Origin: JBAXHO01 sp037138855
GTDB lineage: Bacteria; Patescibacteriota; Dojkabacteria; B142; OLB20
Direction: 5' to 3'
Assembly: GCA_037138855.1 (NCBI GenBank)
Contig: JBAXHO010000023.1
Location: forward strand, 1-26,339
Length of the DNA: 26,339 nt
Shown: one piece after another, positions 22,897 to 26,339 of the stretch
Layout of the letters: every line of letters begins with the position of its first letter
Position numbering within the stretch: position 1 is the stretch's first letter
Notes under the pieces: model-generated
Seen by the model: only the letters and a program-made list of their open reading frames with translations
What the model was told of the DNA's origin: nothing
Database searches by the model: none
Translations under genes and position numbers: made by a program

Positions 22897-24216
22897 TTAT
22901 GGTAATAAATTTTTAAAGATATTTTTTACTTTACTGAAGATATTTTTGTTGGAATTATTTGATTGTGAAAGACTAGTTTTAGTTTGACTATAGCCTTCAT
23001 CAACTGATCCATATAAAATCAAACCCTGCGCTACGGAATATGCCGGGCTGGTAATCTCATCAACCAAGCCCCCAAGACCTTTGGGATATCCTACTCTTGC
23101 CGGAATACCAAAAACCTTCTTGGCAATAGTAGTAATCCCAGGGATCAATGCAGCTCCACCAGTCAAAACTACTCCGGCTGGAAGACGAGTCTCATGACCT
23201 GATTGTTCTACTTGTCTGATAATTATGTCAAATACTTCACCAAGACGAGCTTCAATTATTTCATGGAATAGTTTTTTGGAAACAGTTTTTACACCATCAA
23301 TTTCAAGTGATGAGATATCGATAAGGTCTTTGGAAATGGATTCTTTTTTATCTTCTTCATCTTTTGCTTCTTGTCCGAGTAGATTTCGACGTTTTTTAGT
23401 AGCTTCGCTCATTCCTACTTTTTTGGCACCCTTCATCAGTTCTTCGGCATTGAGTTTAATTTTTTCAGCATCTTCAAGAGAAACTCTCAGACCAATGGCA
23501 AGGTCGCTGGTGACATTGGACCCACCGAGAGGTACAGAGCCACTATAAGTAATGGCATCTTCTACAAAAGTTGATATAGAGCTGGTACCACCTCCGATAT
23601 CAATCAACATTACACCAAGTTCTTTTTCTGTAGTGGTCAAAACACTAGAAGCGGCAGCCCAGCCTGAAAATACAATATCATCAATTCTCAAGCCTAATTG
23701 CTGGACGCATTTAACTAGATTATGAAGTGCCGAAGACGTAGCTGAAATGATATGAGCATCAACTTCTAATCTTGTTCCTGACATACCAATTGGATCCTTG
23801 ATATCACCTTGTGCATCTACAAGAAATTCTCTTGGGATGACATGCAAAATTTCTCGTGAAGGTGGAATAGAAACAGTTCTGGCACTTTCTATGGCGCGAT
23901 ACACGTCATCTGGCATGATCTCATCTTGTGCCACTGCTACCACACCTTTATTGTTTGTACTAGTAATATGCTTTCCATTAATCGACACATATGCTGAAGA
24001 GACTGTAAGACCGGCCATTCGTTCAGCTGCTTCGAGCGATCCTGCAATGGAATTGATGGCATCATCAATATTAACAACAACACCTTTCTTAAGACCTTGA
24101 GCTGGATATGTAGCTACTCCAATGACTGTAGCTGGTTTCCCTTCTTCTAGAGAAGCGATAACGGTAGAGATTTTTGCGGAACCAATGTCTAACGCTGTTA
24201 TAATTCGATTTCCCAT
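22897..24216 (-). CDS. ftsA: Cell division protein FtsA
   Basis: 439 residues. This actin-fold ATPase has phosphate-1 motif ALDIGSAKIS (8-17), the 1C subdomain at about 85-165, phosphate-2 LIDIGGGTSS (204-213) and the adenosine motif GVVLTGGAALIPG (348-360). The C-terminus FSKVKNIFKNLLP forms the amphipathic membrane-targeting helix. Between about 262 and 308 lies a charged, lysine- and glutamate-rich stretch, longer than in most FtsA proteins. FtsA tethers FtsZ filaments to the membrane and is the middle gene of ftsQ-ftsA-ftsZ. Confidence 0.98.
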   Translation of the reverse strand: MGNRIITALDIGSAKISTVIASLEEGKPATVIGVATYPAQGLKKGVVVNIDDAINSIAGSLEAAERMAGLTVSSAYVSINGKHITSTNNKGVVAVAQDEIMPDDVYRAIESARTVSIPPSREILHVIPREFLVDAQGDIKDPIGMSGTRLEVDAHIISATSSALHNLVKCVQQLGLRIDDIVFSGWAAASSVLTTTEKELGVMLIDIGGGTSSISTFVEDAITYSGSVPLGGSNVTSDLAIGLRVSLEDAEKIKLNAEELMKGAKKVGMSEATKKRRNLLGQEAKDEEDKKESISKDLIDISSLEIDGVKTVSKKLFHEIIEARLGEVFDIIIRQVEQSGHETRLPAGVVLTGGAALIPGITTIAKKVFGIPARVGYPKGLGGLVDEITSPAYSVAQGLILYGSVDEGYSQTKTSLSQSNNSNKNIFSKVKNIFKNLLP

Positions 24217-24330
24217 AAATTTTATTCAAGTAAAGGCAATATAATTTTAACTTAAATCAGGAATGCAAACAACCTGATTACTTATTTTGATTTATTATAG
24301 CTGGAGCTAAGATATTCGTCTATAGCTTTT

Positions 24331-25359
24331 CTACCGTACTGCGATTTTTTTGGAACTAAGATTAATTTCGTAATAATTATTACCTGAAATAGATAGTTGC
24401 GATTTTACCAGTAGATAATCATCAAGTTGATCGCTGATATTTCTTTGAGTCCCAAAAATTATATGTTTTCCATTTGCCAATTCAATTTCCAGCAGATAAT
24501 TTCCTTTCCAGTAAATTCCTTTGATTGCTTCTTTTTGGTTAATAGTGAAAAAGTCTGAAACGTCCACAGAAAGATTTACAATTGCGGTATTGATATATTC
24601 AAATTCATTATAATTTTTATTTTCATAAACAATGACCCTGCTTAAATCAGCATATTCAGTTTGTGAGACAGCTGTTTGAAATACAGTAAATCTGTCAGTT
24701 GATTTTTGAGATAGTTCCTGGTAGATATTTTCCAAAGCCTTTAATTTTTCATCAATTGAAATATTTTCGATTTTAAATTCAGTTTCATTACTTGTGGGAT
24801 GTATTTTTTTCCAGTTAGAAAATAATACATCAGTAACGTAACTTCCATTTGGGTCTCCCATTCCTTTAATAATCATGAGGTCCTGATCATTAAAGTTAAT
24901 CTTATCTGTGGTAATTGTTTTAATTATTCTAGCGTCTTCATCAATAACATATGCACCATTTAAATTTATCATTACCATTTTAGGTTTACGTTCGTTAATG
25001 TTTATTGTCAATTGATTAGGCCATTTTTTTTTCACTTTGACATCATTAAAGAAGACAAAACTGGCTAATAGTTTTTTACTGATTTTCGTGTTTGAAACTA
25101 AAAAAATACTTTGACCATTGAAAGAAGTAAGTTGTAAATTTAGTTCATCTTGAGAAATTGATTTTGTTCCTAGATATTCAAATTTATCGATGCGAAAACG
25201 ATCAGAGGTAATAAACTTGATAAAAAGGGAAAGTAATATAATTATAACAATAGTCAAAATAACTCCAAAAATTAGAGGCAGATTAATTTTGAAATGCTTT
25301 TTTCTCGCTATTACTTTTCGCGGATAAAGAGATTTTTTCTTTTTATTGAAGCCAAACAT
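24331..25359 (-). CDS. ftsQ: Cell division protein FtsQ (POTRA domain)
   Basis: 342 residues from ATG 25359. The frame opens at 25413, but the extra 18 residues precede the basic cytoplasmic tail and look non-native. A lysine-rich cytoplasmic segment (FNKKKKSLYPRKVIARKKH) is followed by one TM (INLPLIFGVILTIVIIILLSLF). The POTRA domain then begins with FRIDKFEYLGTKSISQDEL and includes WPNQLTININERKPKMVM, the family hallmark ('WP..l.v.v.Er.P'). The FtsQ beta domain follows, with a long C-terminal part that makes the protein larger than the usual 250-280 residues. It recruits the division complex at the septum. A -10-like TATAAT lies upstream of the ATG on this strand. Confidence 0.9.
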   Translation of the reverse strand: MFGFNKKKKSLYPRKVIARKKHFKINLPLIFGVILTIVIIILLSLFIKFITSDRFRIDKFEYLGTKSISQDELNLQLTSFNGQSIFLVSNTKISKKLLASFVFFNDVKVKKKWPNQLTININERKPKMVMINLNGAYVIDEDARIIKTITTDKINFNDQDLMIIKGMGDPNGSYVTDVLFSNWKKIHPTSNETEFKIENISIDEKLKALENIYQELSQKSTDRFTVFQTAVSQTEYADLSRVIVYENKNYNEFEYINTAIVNLSVDVSDFFTINQKEAIKGIYWKGNYLLEIELANGKHIIFGTQRNISDQLDDYLLVKSQLSISGNNYYEINLSSKKIAVR

Positions 25360-25544
25360 TAAAAAATGCAATACATTATATTTGATATTATCAACTGGAG
25401 ATTTCAAATTCAAATCTCTTTGCTATAAAATCTGTATGACGCAAGGCGAATTTAATCAACTTACCATAAACTAATATTTTGATCTATCTTACAATAATAA
25501 TTATGCAAGATTAAAAGTCAATATTTATTATTATCTTGTATTGA

Positions 25545-25814
25545 TTAGCTTAGTTTGAGGGTCTTTTTGAGCTTTTTAACTGTATCAATTCCTTCTTTTA
25601 CTTCTAAATATTTGAATAATTTAGAACGTTTGCCTACCATTCCGAGTAAACCGCGACGGGAATGGTTATCTTTTTTATGAGCTTTTAAGTGCCCTGATAA
25701 TGAATTGATTCTTGCAGTTAAAATAGCTATTTGAACTTGAGGAGAACCTGTATCAGTTTCGTTAGTTTGAAACTTTTCGATTACTTTGTTCTTATCGACT
25801 TTGGTGAGAGACAT
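25545..25814 (-). CDS. rpsO: Small ribosomal subunit protein uS15
   Basis: 89 residues, exactly the usual length. Conserved segments are FQTNETDTGSPQVQIAILTARINSLSGHLKAHKKDNHSRRGLLGMVGKR and the C-terminal helix ending in LKKTLKLS. S15 binds the three-way junction of 16S rRNA helices 20-22. The gene lies between trxA (102 bp upstream) and ftsQ (185 bp downstream), without pnp. Its leader contains a 7-bp hairpin (25848-25867) in the position where S15 autoregulation elements occur in other bacteria. Confidence 0.98.
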   Translation of the reverse strand: MSLTKVDKNKVIEKFQTNETDTGSPQVQIAILTARINSLSGHLKAHKKDNHSRRGLLGMVGKRSKLFKYLEVKEGIDTVKKLKKTLKLS

Positions 25815-25847
25815 ATTGTTTTGATAAAAATTTAACTATAAACCTCA

Positions 25848-25867
25848 GCTAAAGACTATACTCTAGC
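25848..25867 (-). promoter_or_regulatory. Leader hairpin upstream of rpsO
   Basis: On the minus strand, GCTAGAG (25867-25861) pairs with CTTTAGC (25854-25848), with one G-U pair and a 6-nt loop. It ends 33 nt before the ATG. S15 feedback elements are structurally diverse, so this is only a candidate. Confidence 0.25.
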
Positions 25868-25916
25868 CGACGTAAAAGTAATCACATTTTACACTATAGG
25901 ATAAAGCCCGTCAAAC

Positions 25917-26243
25917 TTATTCTAAGAGGCTAGTAATATTTTTTTTAATATCTTCAGCGCTATGTAAACCAACTATTGTTTTAGCAACTTCGCCATTTTT
26001 AAAAATCTTTATGGTAGGAATACTGAAGATTTGGTATTGAGCTTGTGTTTCAGGGTTTTGGTCTACATCAAGCTTTAAGATTTTGATATTTTTATTTTGA
26101 CTATAATCTTCTGCCAATGATTCAATAATAGGTGCCAAGGCTGTACAAGGACTACACCATTCTGCCCAGAAATCAATGATTACAATACCGGGAAAATCAA
26201 TAACTTCTTTTTGAAAATTTTGATCAGTAACTGCAAGAGCCAT
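25917..26243 (-). CDS. trxA: Thioredoxin
   Basis: 108 residues, a complete thioredoxin fold. The active site is FWAEWCSPC (25-33) with Cys30 and Cys33. The dipeptide is Ser-Pro rather than the classical Gly-Pro. The cis-proline is in FSIPTIKIFKNGE (Pro76), and the buried Asp lies in VIIDFWAEW. It reduces protein disulphides in the cytoplasm. No signal peptide or membrane segment is seen, so it is not a secreted TlpA-type protein. A heptamer tract (three TTATCTT units) directly precedes the ATG. Confidence 0.95.
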   Translation of the reverse strand: MALAVTDQNFQKEVIDFPGIVIIDFWAEWCSPCTALAPIIESLAEDYSQNKNIKILKLDVDQNPETQAQYQIFSIPTIKIFKNGEVAKTIVGLHSAEDIKKNITSLLE

Positions 26244-26264
26244 AAGATAAAAGATAAAAGATAA
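26244..26264. repeat. Three perfect 7-bp tandem repeats before trxA
   Basis: On the plus strand AAGATAA is repeated three times directly against the start codon. Relative to trxA it reads TTATCTT, a cyclic permutation of the CTTTTAT unit before rpsG. Further 7-8-bp periodic AAAAGTA-type units lie at about 26312-26335. Confidence 0.75.
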
Positions 26265-26339
26265 AAGTAATAAGAAAATGAAAACTGGAATCCGGAATCT
26301 GAAATCAGTTAGAAAAGTAAAAAAGTAAAAAGTAAATAC

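Overview
The window is a compact, AT-rich bacterial chromosome segment with about 25 protein genes and two tRNA genes. Most gaps are under 150 bp, and two convergent genes share their stop bases. The informational proteins are clearly bacterial but divergent: an enlarged S12, an L34 with a long basic tail, unusual RpoB and RpoC active-site residues, and an S12-S7 operon without fusA or tuf. Almost no start codon has a Shine-Dalgarno motif. Small unassigned membrane proteins, a sortase and an incomplete division cluster are also present. Together these suggest a Patescibacteria (CPR) genome. The exact lineage cannot be settled from the window. TGA is used as an ordinary stop (for example at the end of the gene at 252-1694), so the TGA=Gly code of Gracilibacteria/Absconditabacteria does not apply.

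Layout. (1) 1-1694, plus: the end of an ECF-type sigma factor and a one-TM membrane protein that may be its partner. (2) 1818-4581, minus: a PD-(D/E)XK-type nuclease, tRNA-Ser(CGA), a small membrane protein, tRNA-Arg(GCG) and a two-TM protein. The 3' end of tRNA-Arg is repeated 128 bp away, like the footprint of an integrated element. (3) 4714-6971, plus: a GT2 glycosyltransferase and the AAA+ ATPase RarA. (4) 7117-15843, plus: a promoter and terminator-like leader, rpoB, rpoC, rpsL, a terminator with repeat-rich spacer, rpsG, and a bidirectional terminator. (5) 15860-17056, minus: rpmH, rnpA and a bacterial PH-domain membrane protein. (6) 17155-17436, plus: a small TM/TPR-like protein with a leaderless-type promoter. 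(7) 17433-20484, minus: rpoD, 5-formyltetrahydrofolate cyclo-ligase and a secreted FN3-domain surface protein. (8) 20645-21508, plus: a sortase. (9) 21571-26243, minus: trxA, rpsO, ftsQ, ftsA and ftsZ.

How the genes fit together. The window holds the core transcription machinery (beta, beta', the housekeeping sigma factor and part of an ECF sigma), part of the translation machinery (S12, S7, S15, L34, two tRNAs, RNase P protein), and the Z-ring assembly module FtsQ-FtsA-FtsZ. The remaining genes are largely envelope-related: sortase, FN3 protein, glycosyltransferase and several small membrane proteins. No intact mobile element, CRISPR array or defence island is visible. The most unusual signals are the duplicated tRNA-Arg 3' end, the promoter/mini-ORF/terminator arrangement before rpoB, heptamer-periodic pyrimidine tracts upstream of several start codons, -10 boxes placed for leaderless mRNAs, and residue changes in the RpoB rifampicin pocket and the RpoC trigger loop.
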